From assembly GCF_004210375.1 (NCBI RefSeq), contig NC_134827.1, positions 100,363,285-100,427,284 of the forward strand: DNA of 64,000 nucleotides. The letters are read 5' to 3'. Source of the DNA: Tachypleus tridentatus (taxonomy: Eukaryota > Arthropoda > Merostomata > Xiphosura > Limulidae). Of this stretch, positions 11,816 through 23,819 are shown in pieces. Each line of letters opens with the position of its first letter. Within the stretch, counting starts at the first letter, position 1. Position numbers and translations under genes: made by a program. The notes under the pieces were generated by a model, which saw only the letters and a program-made list of their open reading frames with translations, did no database searches and was not told where the DNA came from.

Positions 11816-12120
11816 CAACGAAGATGACCGAGGCATGCGAACAAGTCGAGTGATTTTCACTTTATGGTAATGACAGTAACTTACAACTTTAACTAGTACA
11901 ATTGAAGTTGACACGAATACTTATCTGTTACTTATAAAGGTATCGCATAATAAATATTAATTTAATACTTTACGGACAGAACCAAGAAAACAGTAGCACG
12001 TGCCAGATGATAGAGAACCTGAGCATGGTGAATAATCACACCTGACGTATTCATTATCCAATCCAGTGGGATTTTACGCGGAATGATTTCAAGTTAGAAG
12101 AATCATTATACATGAAACTT

Positions 12121-12409
12121 TGCCAAGTTTGCAGGCTTAAGACGCTAAAGTTCGGGTTTTGATACCCGTAGTGGACAAATCATAGATAGTTCATCGTGTA
12201 GCTTTTAGGTTTGACAGTAGCCAGTGATGTGAATTAATATTAATAAAAGTAAATACACACATCGTTTGTTATGTATAACAGTCTCAGTCTTCCAAACGAC
12301 TTAAAATTAATTAATCACTAATAAACACAATTAGCTTTAATCAATCGGTGAGGAATGTTATGCTTTAGGGATAATTAATTAATTATCTGATGGACAGCGC
12401 TTGTTTTAT
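12121..12409. repeat. Dispersed duplicated block, copy 1 (with SINE type-2 head)
   Basis: Opens with a type-2 tRNA-like segment ('gccaagtttgcaggcttaag', 'gggttttgatacccg') and continues through non-SINE sequence ('tcttccaaacgacttaaaat', 'ggtgaggaatgttatgcttt'). The same series recurs at 17009-17380 with a few substitutions and one indel of about 80 bp. Confidence 0.88.
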
Positions 12410-13379
12410 TATGCATGAAACTGTGCTAAAAGAACATAATCTGTTTCAGCCTCTCAGAAACTTTATTTTAGCTTGTTGTTGCTGATCCAATGACGTAACT
12501 ACAAAAGATGAGCCTTCATTTATTTCTCTATGATTCTAGTCATGATTCTTGATGATTGAAATCATTTACTTAACGGAATAGTGCAACAGTTTAAACAAAT
12601 TAAATTATATATGGGTCAGAAATTCTTTAATTTCTTCGGGCTCTTCTTGCGGTGGCTTATTTTACGTCACTATTGAGTAAACGAAATTTCATTCTGGTGT
12701 GTTTTTAATTTAATATTTACTTTATTAGATGATGTAAGGGCGCTCATTCAGCCCCGCCGTTTTCAAATTTATTCAAAGCATTGTATCTACGTAAGACCGC
12801 CCATGCGCGATAAGAAAGGATCTCACTTGGCTTTCAAGATAATTACGGAACGTTGATATGGTTAACATAACTGCTATTGTATATCACCTGTTTTGAGGCA
12901 TATCTTTTTTTGTCCTTCTTGAACAAGTATAGGAAATCAGAACGCATTGGTGTATATTACTTTAAGAGCGGACAAGTACATATAGTGTTTTAGGAATCAT
13001 ATGACACAGTGAACACTTTAACAACAGCAGCACAAAACTGGCATAGCTACTTGCAACATCGAACTGAGGACTGGAATTCGTCTTTGCAAAATCACAATTA
13101 ACCCTAGAATGTAGTCCTGGGTCCTAGACACGTGGCACAGTATTTGTTGTATAATAATTATGTTACAGATGCGCATGTTGTCACGACAACTTCATGTTAC
13201 ACTTCTACAGTTTGGTGGCAAAAATTTTCTGTAGGATTTATCTTTTGTTTGAGCAAATATAACGTGTTGTTTGTACGAGTTTTCCAGACACGACCACGTG
13301 AAAAGTGTAGAGTATTTTGTGACTGGATCATAGGGTTAAAATCATTGTTGGTCTCTGAAAAATGACACTAAGGACATCG
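12410..13379. other. Intergenic DNA, nothing recognised
   Basis: No SINE, tandem repeat or supportable exon seen. The plus-strand open frame at 13132-13365 has no recognisable domain and no good splice context. Confidence 0.45.
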
Positions 13380-13384
13380 TAGCA

Positions 13385-14492
13385 TGAAACTGAAGGATAA
13401 ATTGGTCTCTAGGACATAAAATGTGAAAAACAAATTGCTCTTTGAAGCATAAAACTGAAGGATACGTTGGTATTTAGAACATAAAAGTGAAATATAAATT
13501 GGTCTTTGTAGCATAAAAGTGAAAAATAAGTTGGTCTTTGAAGCATGAAACTGAAGGATAAGTTGGTCTCCACGACATAAAATGTGAAAAATAAGTTGGT
13601 CTTTACGGCATAAAACTATATGATAAGTTGGTCTTTAGGACATAAAATGTGAAAATTAAGTTGGTCTTTGTGGCATAAAACTGAAGGATAAGTTGGTCTT
13701 TATGACAAAAAAGTGAAAAATAAGTTGGTCTTTGTAGCATAAAATGGAAGGATAAGTTGGTCTCCACGACATAAAATGTGAAAAATAAGTTGGTCTTTAC
13801 GGCATAAAACTATATGATAAGTTGGTCTTTAGGACATAAAATGTGAAAATTAAGTTGGTCTTTGTGGCATAAAACTGAAGGATAAGTTGGTCTCCACGAC
13901 ATAAAATGTGAAAAATAAGTTGGTCTTTACGGCATAAAACTATATGATAAGTTGGTCTTTAGGACATAAAATGTGAAAATTAAGTTGGTCTTTGTGGCAT
14001 AAAACTGAAGGATAAGTTGGTCTTTATGACAAAAAAGTGAAAAATAAGTTGGTCTTTGTAGCATAAAATGGAAGGATAAGTTGGTCTTTAGGACATAAAA
14101 GTGAAATAAAAATTGGTCTTTGTGGCATAAAAGTGAAAAATAAGTTGGTCTATTAAGCATAAAATTGAAGGATAAGTTGGTCTCTAGGACATAAAATGTG
14201 AAAAATAAGTTGATCTTTACGGCATAAAACTATATGATAAGTTGGTCTTTAGGACATAAAATGTGAAAATTAAGTTGGTCTTTGTAGCATAAAAGTGAAA
14301 AATAAGTTGGTCTTTGAAGCATGAAACTGAAGGATAAGTTGGTCTCCACGACATAAAATGTGAAAAATAAGTTGGTCTTTACGGCATAAAACTATATGAT
14401 AAGTTGGTCTTTAGGACATAAAATGTGAAAATTAAGTTGGTCTTTGTGGCATAAAATGGAAGATAAATTGGTCTTTAGGACATAACACTGTA
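13385..14492. repeat. Minisatellite, ~32-33-bp unit with higher-order structure
   Basis: Units alternate between 'aagttggtctttaggacat' and 'aagttggtctttgtggcat' types followed by 'aaaatgtgaaaa' or 'aaaactgaagg'. A four-unit block of about 130 bp starting 'aagttggtctccacgacat' recurs (13755 and 13885, and again near 14338). Because the unit is close to a multiple of three, it opens a repetitive minus-strand frame at 13927-14160 that should not be taken as a protein. Confidence 0.93.
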
Positions 14493-15424
14493 GCATAAGC
14501 AGTTCTTAACTTAGCAGTGTAAGACTATTTATTTTCCTGAATTAGCTTGTCTGTTAAACAGAAGGACAAATTCAGCAAACTATTCTTGATCTCGGGCCGG
14601 GTCAAGAAACCATGGCTAAGTTCAAGTCAGAACTGGACTGGTCATTTTTATCGACGTGTTTTTTTTTGTTGGTTGATGAAATTCTAAACGTTGTGTCTGC
14701 TGGGTTTCAGAACGTACTGTAAGCTGTACGCAATAGCTGGCCGTAAACAATACGAATTACTCGTTTCAACTTGGAAAAAATATAAAAAAGTAATAGAGGG
14801 CGCTATTTTATCGTTACTGTTTCTTAACTTCTTGGCGTTTTTACTCCACCTTGTTATTCCCTCAACTTCAAACAAGCTAAGTTAGTGAAGACGAGCTAAA
14901 GTTAAACTTGTGTGTGTGTGAGTGAAATCCTGGAGTGCTATGATACGTGGTCGTTAACTTTCTGGCGTGCTCTCTATGTGCACATATAAACACAAAGCTT
15001 TCACACACACACAGATATGTGTGTAGTTTAAAGGTTGAATGGAATTTTTTTTCCGACAACCGTCGTCATGGTCACTTAGATGAGCGCGGGGTTGTGTTCT
15101 TCCTGATTGTCACGCGGAACTTCGCAACAGTCGATTGTTAGGGGATTAGGCCCACCACGTTTCGAGCGCAGCGTATAATCAAGAAATAACATTATCATTT
15201 CCTTACGTAAATTATGCACAACAATAAGAGTATTGTACATTGTATGAACTGTATACTATTGTTTATACTTGCGGGTCATGCGATATGTAGATAATTCAGT
15301 TCTCCTTGCAGCCTGTCTAACTGAAATGTGCTGAACCTTCGATACAAAACTTCATGTTTCCCTTACACAACATGTTACTCGATTAGTACTCTTTCCTTTA
15401 TAATCACACATTTCTTCTGTAGAC
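14493..15424. other. Intergenic DNA with short GT and CA tracts
   Basis: Contains a GT run near 14909 and a CA run near 15003 that could pair with each other. Overlapping open frames on both strands at 14684-15141 are antisense to one another and show no recognised domain. Confidence 0.45.
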
Positions 15425-15530
15425 TCTTCCCGATTGGACAGCGGCAAGTTTACCGACTTACAATGCTAATATCCGGGGTTTGATTTTCACGTAATAAACA
15501 TGGCATGTCCTATGTGGCTTTCATCTGAAA
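15425..15530 (+). mobile_element. tRNA-derived SINE (type 2/3), diverged
   Basis: 'acagcggcaagtttaccg' and 'atccggggtttgattttcac' resemble the A-box side and B box; the tail 'tgtcctatgtggctttcatc' follows. Confidence 0.65.
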
Positions 15531-15889
15531 TAGCCAACTAAACATGAAGTTATCTTCTTCTGTCCTCTAGCGGCCCCTGGTGTTCGTTTAGTGTAACTAC
15601 AAGACGGCACCATTCTCTCCTGTGTGATATAGCTTTAGTCATACTATCAAGCTGACTATTCAAGTCTCTCTTCTTGATGACGAGAAACCCACTTGAAATA
15701 AGAATGTATCAACTCTCTCCTGTAAATCTACATCTGTGAGATGTCTCTTTGCAGCTTTTTTCTCCTGCTTCCTTGAGTAGATTTAATAAAACAAAAAGTG
15801 ACCTGACTGGACAAGTACCGATAAAAGCTGAAACTGTTGCTCGAAGATCAACATGAAATAACTAAACATTTTGTATACAGTTTGTTTAT

Positions 15890-16005
15890 TTGTTTGTGGT
15901 TAGGCTACACAAAGGACTATCCGTGTCTTGTCCACCACAGGTATCGACACCCCGTTTCTAGCGTTGTAAGTCCACGTACAAACCGCTGTGCCACTGGAGG
16001 GAAAC
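15890..16005 (-). mobile_element. tRNA-derived SINE (type 2)
   Basis: Reverse copy: 'ggctacacaaaggactatcc', then 'caccacaggtatcgacacccc' (B-box complement), and 'accgctgtgccactggag' at the right end. Confidence 0.85.
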
Positions 16006-16025
16006 GTGGTTTGGTGTCATAACAG

Positions 16026-16133
16026 TAAGTATGAGGACTTATGATGCTAAAAATAAGGTTTTGATACTAGCGGTGGACATTGCACAAATATCACATTGTG
16101 TAGCTTTGGACGTAACAACAAACAAATAAATAA
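16026..16133 (+). mobile_element. tRNA-derived SINE (type 2)
   Basis: 'gaggacttatgatgctaaaa', 'ggttttgatactagcggtgg', then 'tcacattgtgtagctttgga' and an A-rich tail with repeated 'caaa'. It lies just after the reverse copy at 15890-16005. Confidence 0.78.
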
Positions 16134-16221
16134 ACCTTTAAAACGCTGGGTGCAATTTTTATAAACATTTTCTTTTGGTGTATCCTTTACCACGTAAGGT
16201 TATTAATTACTTATAACATCC

Positions 16222-16290
16222 GCCCCTGAACTGGATGTACGTCTGTGGACTTAACTTCTGGAAACCGGGTTTCGATACTGTTTCTAAGTT
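16222..16290 (+). mobile_element. SINE type-2 fragment (head only)
   Basis: 'actggatgtacgtctgtgg' and 'aaccgggtttcgatactg' match the head. The body and tail are missing. Confidence 0.65.
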
Positions 16291-16853
16291 TTCAGTGTGT
16301 GTATGCTTACGTAATATTTTTCATAAACATCGATAACCCTACAACAAATTTCTTCTAATCTGTAATATTTTCTGTTTTTGACACATAAACTTTTTTCTTT
16401 AACATTAAAGTTTTATTAATATCCTCTTCGCTTTCCTCGACGCCATTTTGTTATATAGATAGTTCATTTTCGTTTCAAATCAAATTACCAAAGCACGAGC
16501 ATTGGCCTCTTTTGGATACACGCGGCCGATTCCACGTGCACGACAGTTCGAATTGTTTGTGACTGGTAAGAATGAACGAGCATATTATTTCGGAATAGTG
16601 ACCGAGGACATGAATAACCAATCCTCTATCAACGAGAGCAAAAACTTTATGAAAGGGTAATTGGATGTAGAATCATTTACTGTACAAAAAATGACGACTA
16701 CACAGAATTTTTAGTTTCACTGGTTTGTTATGAATTCGACTCGAAACTCCTAAAACAATGTGATATTTGTCTGTATTCTAATATAGCGAAATTACAGAAA
16801 TTTCGTACAAGATTCTGGTTTTAATTTTTTCAATTTTTGCCAAGTTAATTATT

Positions 16854-16967
16854 TTTTGAATTAAACACAAAGCAACACAATGGATTTATCTGTGCTCTGC
16901 TCACCGCGGGTATCGAAACCCGTATTATAGTGTTATAAGTCCACAGACATACCGCTGAGCCACCAAA
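16854..16967 (-). mobile_element. tRNA-derived SINE (type 2)
   Basis: Reverse copy with 'gaattaaacacaaagcaac', 'ctcaccgcgggtatcgaaac' and 'cataccgctgagccacc'. Full in outline. Confidence 0.88.
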
Positions 16968-17008
16968 TATTTTTCAAATGTTATATAAAGTTTCCCCCAG
17001 TGTCTCAG

Positions 17009-17380
17009 AGCCAAGTTTGCAGGCTTAAGACGCTAAAGTTCAGGTTTTGATACCCGTGGTAGGCAAAGCATAGATAGTTCATCGTGTAGCTTTTAGGCTT
17101 AACAATAGCCAGTGATGCGGATTAATATTAAGAAAAAAATAAATGAAGCTTTATAAAAAAATATTTACTTTTAAAAATCATTCATTTATTTTGAGTGTTG
17201 TTAAAGTGTTGAATTAAATACACACATCGTTCGTTATGTATAACAGTCTAAGTCTTCCAAACGACTTAAAATTAATTAATCACTAATAAACACAATTAGC
17301 TTTGATGAATCGGTGAGGAGTGTTACGCTTTAGGGATAATTAATTAATAATTATCTGGTGGACAGCGCTTGCCTTATTAA
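17009..17380. repeat. Dispersed duplicated block, copy 2
   Basis: Second copy of the block at 12121-12409, same orientation, about 4.9 kb away. It carries about 80 extra bases between the SINE-like head and the shared 'cacacatcgttcgttatg' segment. Confidence 0.88.
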
Positions 17381-17399
17381 ACAAAACTACATAAGGGGT

Positions 17400-17670
17400 T
17401 GGCCCGGAATGGCCAGATGGTGAAGGCGCTCGATTCGTAATCCGAGGGTCGCGGTTTCGAATCCCAGTCACACCAAACATGCTCACCCTTTCAGCCATGG
17501 GGGCGTTGTAATGTGACGGTCAGTCCCACTATTCGTTGGTAAAAGAGTAGCCCAAGAGCTGGGTGGTGATGACTAGCTGCCTTCCCTCTAGTCTTACACT
17601 ACAAAATTAGGGACCGCTAGCGCAACTAGCCCTCTTGTAGTCTATGCGCGAAATTCAAACAAAACAAACC
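17400..17670 (+). mobile_element. tRNA-derived SINE (type 1)
   Basis: Complete outline: 'ggcccggaatggccagatgg', B box 'ggtttcgaatcccagtcac', body, and tail 'gcgcgaaattcaaacaaaac'. Confidence 0.92.
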
Positions 17671-17756
17671 ATAAAGGCTTATCTGTGGTCTGCCTTTTAT
17701 GGGTATCGAAGCCCGCTTTCTAGCGATATAAATATGCTGACATACCACTGGGAGGG
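17668..17756 (-). mobile_element. SINE type-2 fragment
   Basis: 'aaaggcttatctgtggtctg', 'atgggtatcgaagcccg' and 'acataccactgggaggg' match the type-2 reverse orientation; the outer tail is missing. Confidence 0.72.
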
Positions 17757-17767
17757 TTCCAGTGTGT

Positions 17768-17845
17768 GTTTAAGTGTAAGCTTACATAATGGCCTATCTG
17801 TGCATCACGGGTGTTGAAACCCGGGTTTTAGTGATGTAAATGCTA
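17768..17845 (-). mobile_element. SINE type-2 fragment
   Basis: 'gtaagcttacataatggcc' and 'cgggtgttgaaacccggg' in the type-2 reverse order. The A-box side is absent. Confidence 0.7.
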
Positions 17846-18022
17846 AATCTATATTCAAATAACGTTTCTTTACATCTTTTATTTGATTGAAATAACTCAG
17901 AATTTTTATTCATTCATTTTTATGGATCAGAATGTTTTCCTCACATCTTACTTCACTTATACGAATATAATAAAAGTAGTCTTATGAAATTCTTAAACAT
18001 AATCGTTTCTATTTGTTAACAT

Positions 18023-18242
18023 GACAGTATGGTCAGGTGATTAGGGCATTCGACGCGTAATCTTAGGGTCGAGAGTTAGAATCCCATCATACCAAACATG
18101 CTCGCCTCTTTCAGACGTGGGGGCGTTATAATGTGACTGTCAATCCCACTATTCGTTGTTTAAAGAGTAGTCCAAGAGTTGGTGGTGGTGACTAGCTGCC
18201 TTCCCTCGTGTAGCTTTGCAAGAAATTCAAAATAAAACAAAA
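18023..18242 (+). mobile_element. tRNA-derived SINE (type 1) with internal deletion
   Basis: Head and body are present, but the copy jumps from 'gctgccttccct' to 'cgtgtagctttgc', losing the 'tagtcttacactgctaaatt' region. The deletion lies between short 'ccct' repeats, suggesting slippage. Confidence 0.88.
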
Positions 18243-19401
18243 TTTATTAATATATGTATATACACTTCCATAACGACGATTTTTATCGGTTTTGATTTAA
18301 AGCGGAAAGCCACTCAGCGGAATTGTCTACAGGGATCGAACCTTAAATTTTTCTGTTATAAACGTCCAAGCTTGCCATCTCGGGGAGATGAAATCATAAC
18401 TTATTGATATTATTTGCTGACCTCTAACCTTGGGTCAAGTGTTTAGGTTCAGAGTAAGTGTCTTGAAATGTAGGAGAGAAGCTTCAACCTTCTGTTTCGA
18501 GCTTACGAATATCCGTAACGCACACAAATAAATACACCCAATCGTATACACGTTTACCGTCTGAACCCACAGTTGTGAGTGCTAAAGAAACGTATCTTGA
18601 TAAATTAGTTCACTGACATCTCCAGCCGAACCTTGAAAACCTAGTATTACAGCTACAATAATGGGAAATGCAAGAAAAATTACTTTCACTTATAAATCTG
18701 TCCGCTGTATCCGGCGTTCAGTGGGTGGAACGTTTTGAAGTGTCGCGCGCTCCTTTCACTTTCTGGTATTCCCAAGTGTAGTGACGTCAAGAAAGAAATG
18801 CGCAGTGTTCCATACAAGCTTCTCACGGTTAGTGAACGTCTGCAGACGATGTTAGTCGTTAACCCTAATCACGTTCGTGGTTATTTCCGTCACCGTGCCG
18901 TTGATCAGTTATGAATTAGGTGTGTTATTATGATCACATCGTATACGCCATTCAATAAAAATTCGAAGGCTTAAATATCTCACGTTCGTTTTAAGTTACG
19001 GGCGTTTGATCCTTATTTAAGACAATGCTGTACCCCAGTGATCTTCAATGTATCACACCACATTAGCTAGTTTTGTCAATGTAGCTAACTACCTTTTGAA
19101 TTAGCAACTTCCGCGTAAAGAAGTTCAATGACAACACACGTGTTTATATAAAAGTATAAGACAAAATGTTTGTTTAACGTAACACTAATTAATACCATCA
19201 TGCTAACGTAAAATTTCGACACGTAACAGCAAATCTGAGTTTTAAGAAATGTTTTTTTTTTTCGGTTTTAGTAAAATAGTTTTCCATTTCCAATAATAAA
19301 TATTTAATTTTATACTGAACATTCTATATACCAGTTAATTTTGCATTGTATTGGAAAACAAATTAACCTTGTGTGTGTATATATATATATGCGTGTATAA
19401 A
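18243..19401. other. Intergenic DNA with a CpG-containing segment and a CRE-like octamer
   Basis: The part at about 18690-18910 is less AT-rich than its surroundings, is free of recognised repeats, and carries the palindrome TGACGTCA at 18782-18789. No coding exon is supportable. It may be regulatory, but that is only an inference from base composition. Confidence 0.3.
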
Positions 19402-19666
19402 ATTTGGTGGTTAAAACGCTCGACTCGTAATCTGAGAGTTGTGGGTTCGAATCTCCGTTACACCAAACATGTTCGCATTTTAGGCCTGTGGGAGCGTTAT
19501 AATGTGTCGTTCAATCCCACTATTTGTTGGCAAAAGAGTAGCCCAAGAGTTGGCGGCGGGTGGTGATGACTAGCTGCCTTCCTTCTAGTTTTACACTTTT
19601 AAATTAGGGACGGACGGCTAGCGCAGCTAACACTTGTGTAGTTTTGTGCGAAATTCAAAACAAACT
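19402..19666 (+). mobile_element. tRNA-derived SINE (type 1)
   Basis: 'ttggtggttaaaacgctcg', B box 'gggttcgaatctccg', the usual body, and tail 'gtgcgaaattcaaaacaaac'. The first bases of the head are missing. Confidence 0.9.
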
Positions 19667-20689
19667 GTTTAAATCCAGTACGGAAGCCAAAAAAACATTT
19701 CTTAAAGAAGTTGTCGTTGTAGGTTTTCTATGTCGTGTTGATTGCTTCTGAATTTTCAAAATGTTCTAAAATAAAAAGTAATAAAAAACTTTGATTTATG
19801 GGCCTGACATGTTTCAAATACTTCGTATAGGTCCTTTTATAAACCTAAAATTTCTTGCCCAAAATTCAAGGTATTTCATAATATTTTTAAAGTGCATATG
19901 AATAATTGATATTTTCTCTGTACAAATAAGAGTTTTTTACTACATCAAACGTGTTTCTTTTTTCTGTTATTTTTTATAGCTGTTAATATCCAAAACTGAT
20001 GATCCGTTTTGAATGACACTTGTCAGGATTTTATGTGTGGGTCGGGTTCTTTACAGCAGGTGTTCGTAACTTGTTAGTGATAAATTTCAACAGTAAACAA
20101 ACAGCACACACGCCACTTGTTTTAAAATAATACTCTATAACAAGTCAAAAGCATATAGAAATGTTCGTTACACAATTAATCACTAGAGTTGTATCCACAG
20201 CTTTAGATAATTGCCTCTTTTTCGTCAATTTAACACTCGCGCTATATAAACCATCAAACTCATAACACATTACATTTAAATTAAAACACTCATGTATACC
20301 CAACAATGCAAAAGAGTCAGCATTTGCCAATTAATTAAAAAATAAATAAATCTTCTATATTTCCAGAAAAACTAATAACTCATACTTTGATATTGCAGAG
20401 TTGATGACGTCATTGTTATTTTTAGAAGAGACTATAAAATATGTTATCCGTCCTCTATCCATACAATCCAATCCCGTTACTTTAGCAATTTAAGTCCATA
20501 AAAATATCGTTGGTCCCCACAGTCCACCTGGTGATTTAACGTTGTAAATTCGTGGGAATTACGACGTTTTAAATAGTTCTGGTTTTAAACAGACAAGTGA
20601 AGGTTCTTAGCACATAGCTTTAGTTTTGGAATACATTCGTACATTGGCGCGAGTTGGACCTCTGGTTAAGTTATGGATTTTGGAGCTGG
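19667..20689. other. Intergenic DNA, nothing firm
   Basis: AT-rich. A second CRE-like octamer TGACGTCA occurs at 20405-20412. The minus-strand open frame at 20145-20330 shows no recognised domain. Confidence 0.4.
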
Positions 20690-20860
20690 ATAGGTGGCTT
20701 TGTATACATGCGGTACCAGAAAACTTACTTCCACTCTTAGCTGTGGGTGCATCATAAGTGTGACAGTGAATCTCTTAGCGTGGATGGTAAAATGCTTTCA
20801 ATTTTCTGCCTTCCTTCTGGTTATTAGCTCAAAATTAGTGATGGTAGCAGATAATTTTAG
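20690..20860 (+). mobile_element. Strongly diverged SINE type-1 fragment
   Basis: Ordered remnants of the body: 'agctgtgggtgcatcataag', 'gtgacagtgaatctctta', 'ctgccttccttctgg'. The open frame at 20694-20945 follows from this remnant. Confidence 0.5.
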
Positions 20861-21620
20861 TGGTTTTACTATAAATCGTTACTTAGAAGTTGTTACTAAG
20901 AGATACAAAATAAATACAGTGTTACAAAGGTGTGGGCGTGGCTAAACTAAAACATGCAAACAGGTCTTATTTAGTGTTATACGTGACTTTAACCCGAAAT
21001 AAGCCTGTAACCATCATTAGTTGGCAGGTGGAGCTAAAAGCTCTCTCGCTTGTCTGTTTAAAACCAGTAATGATCCCAAGAGATATTTCCTAAAGAAATT
21101 ACGGTTGTAGATTTTTCATTTTGTTATTAGGTATATTATCTGTCCGAGCGCGTGATGAGATTTTGTTTTGTTACCAAAATATTAATCCCTGCACTTACAC
21201 GTGCTAATTAGCTGTTTTATTAGTCTCGGTTTATTTGTATTGAGCAGGTGCGGAATATTATAAATTAGCTCAAAATGTAGTACTTAGCTTATGAACATGT
21301 TTTCACAAACAAGCCAGTAATTTGAGTAATACGAGGCCTCAGGAGTTATTAAACTTTACTCTGTGATCACGAACCGTTTGTTTAATGTGATGAACCCTGA
21401 TTGTAGAGGCAATAGACTTCCTATGAAAATCGAACTCGAGGTTCTTTCTCCGAGTACCTCCATAACAACTGGTGCACTGACACTGAAGTAGCAGAGAAGT
21501 TTTCATCTAAGTGACTGAGGTGAAATCTCGATCCGTGCGTGCTCGTCTCGGTTCACGTGGAGCAAGTAGCTCGTGAGCTTGGCGTCATTTTCTGGATGAA
21601 GGCCTCGCGGCAGTCCCCCC

Positions 21621-21863
21621 TATAAAACATAGGCAGGTGAAAGTCATTGGGAGCAATATATGGTGACTGCATTGCTCGAAGTAGTCATTGCCCAAGTATT
21701 AACGGGACAAGGACGCTCTAAGGCCAGCTGGCATTCTTTCACTCAAGACTGAGCAGTTCGAAGCTTAATCTGTTTGGCAGTAAGAAGTCCGAACTTCGTA
21801 CCGTCCAGTTTGGAAACTTCAGTTACAGTTCCCGGAACTCGAAACTACCGACACGTTGTTGAA
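21621..21863 (+). promoter_or_regulatory. Candidate TATA promoter and non-coding first exon ending at a splice donor
   Basis: A TATAAAA box at 21621-21627 lies about 25 bases before an arthropod-initiator-like TCATT (21644-21648). The following ~215 bases are less AT-rich than their surroundings, hold no known repeat, and end at a consensus donor (GAA|GTGAGT, intron starting at 21864). The PAN-ZP gene starts downstream on the same strand, and its first coding exon has a convincing acceptor at 31491-31492 in front of the 5' UTR. It is therefore plausible that this is its leader exon. This is inference; another transcript, or none, is also possible. Confidence 0.35.
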
Positions 21864-22815
21864 GTGAGTAGATTTAGAATCAGAAAGTTAAGAAAACAAA
21901 ATGATTTTCTGAAAGAACGATGTTTATATAAGGACAATTCATTTGTGTGAATGTAATTAGTTTTTCCTCAAAATGACTACTCTTGACTTTTACAACTTTA
22001 TTAAATTATAATTCCAAAAAATGTAAAAAAGCTATTTTTTTCTCACAACAGAAAAAAGTAAAATAATTTGTTTATAGGAAACGAATTGTGCTTAGTTTTC
22101 TATACACAAATTTACAAAAAAATATTTGGTTTTTAGGTTTGATTTATACAAAAAAATACTTAATTTTTAACATTATTGGGATTATGGCCGACAACGTCGT
22201 TAATACCAAGAGTAAGTAACACATAATTTCATGTCTTTTAGTCTCAAAACGTTATTTAGTTTTATTGTGAATTGATTTACGGTATTTAAATATCTAAATA
22301 GTTTATTACGTAACCTTCACCTCATTAAGTTGATGTACTGGTCTACTTACCTCATTTTTAATTAAACTTTCGTTTCTTACACATGTATTTATTGTACAGT
22401 CCATTAACTTTCGGTTACATGGTTTATAGACACATTCTAACCCTGCTACAGCTAAGTGTGACTTCACTGTCTTCTTTAATTATCTTTGAAATCTTGACAG
22501 GTTTTAATTTGGAATGTTTACTTCTGTTGTAATTATATTTATTCTCGAGCCACTTTTTGGAAAGAAAATTATTTCTGGTGCATATATTTCTTATTTCCGT
22601 TTTTTATTTTAATACAATTTTTAGGGTTCTTGCGTAAGAAAATATATGTCTCCTTTTCAACTTGGGTTATGTCTTTGCAATGATGAGCGAAGTAAAAACC
22701 GTATGTATAGTTTTGACATAAAAAAGTAAAATTATATGAGATAACATAAATCTATCACATATGCACACAAACCCGAGAATATCCTGACATACATTTGATT
22801 TAATCTTATACAGTT
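21864..22815. other. AT-rich DNA, possible first intron of the PAN-ZP transcript
   Basis: No recognised repeat or exon. It would be intronic if the candidate leader exon at 21.6 kb belongs to the PAN-ZP gene. Confidence 0.3.
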
Positions 22816-23088
22816 AGGCCCGGCATGGCCAGGTGGTTAGGGCACTCGACTCGTAATCTGAGGGTCACTGGTTTGAATCTCCGTCACGTTAAATTATGCT
22901 CATCTTTTCACCCGTGGGGGCGTTATAATGTGACAGTCAATACTATTATTAGGTGGTAAAAGAGTAGCCCAAGAGTTGGCGGTGGGTGGTGATGACTAGC
23001 CGTCTTCCCTCTAGTCTTACACTGCTAAATTAGGGACGACTATCTGGAGAACCTTCGTGTAGCTTTGTGTGAAATTCAAAACAAAGAA
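22816..23088 (+). mobile_element. tRNA-derived SINE (type 1)
   Basis: Complete outline: 'ggcccggcatggccaggtgg', diverged B box 'ctggtttgaatctccgtc', body, and tail 'gtgtgaaattcaaaacaaag'. Confidence 0.93.
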
Positions 23089-23111
23089 CCTATATAGTTC
23101 TTACCTTTTCT

Positions 23112-23215
23112 GTAGTTCTCCGCTGGTACAGAATTACAACGCTAAAATTAGGGGTTTGAGTCCCCTGGGTAGGCTCAGCAGATAGCCCGATGTGGCTTTG
23201 CTATAACAAAACACA
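23112..23215 (+). mobile_element. tRNA-derived SINE (type 3)
   Basis: 'ctccgctggtacagaatta', B box 'ggggtttgagtcccctggg', then 'ctcagcagatagcccgatg' and the tail 'tggctttgctataacaaaac'. This is a fairly clean representative of the third SINE type. Confidence 0.85.
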
Positions 23216-23819
23216 GATATGCATCTGTTCTGAAAGACAGCGAAGTTATACGGGAAAGACGTCATTGGTAGGGTTTAATATAAATGGTATGTGTTGTTCT
23301 GTTCCTTTGTTGAGATTATTCAAAACGTCTTTGGATTCCATTTTGTTTGTTTGTTTTTTTAGTTAGCGTAATTACCTTTTTCTCCATTGGTTCTTTGCGG
23401 ATTATCCTCTACTACGTCATCATGTGATTTGTTTTTTGCTTATTTTGAATCTTGGTTCGTTAGATTTTTTGTGTAGTTTATAAGATGACCAATCAGTACA
23501 TCACCTATATAAAATTATTTTACTGTTCAGCTTTCATTAACCCTTTAAAACAAACATAATTAAAAAGAAAACAACTATTCTGCTCTTCTTGAAGACAAGC
23601 GAGTCACATGTTTCAAAGTTAACGCAAGTGTCAAATAGCTAGTAAGTCAAGTCAGTTATTTACCAAACCAATATTGTAATCTTATTACTTCAACTTAAGA
23701 GATGTGGTATGTTTGACATTGTTGTTTCACAATGAACTGTAATAACTTGCAGGTCACCAATTCATATCTCTCGTTGTTTGATTGCACAAATTTCTACAAA
23801 TGCTAACAATTCCCTAGTT

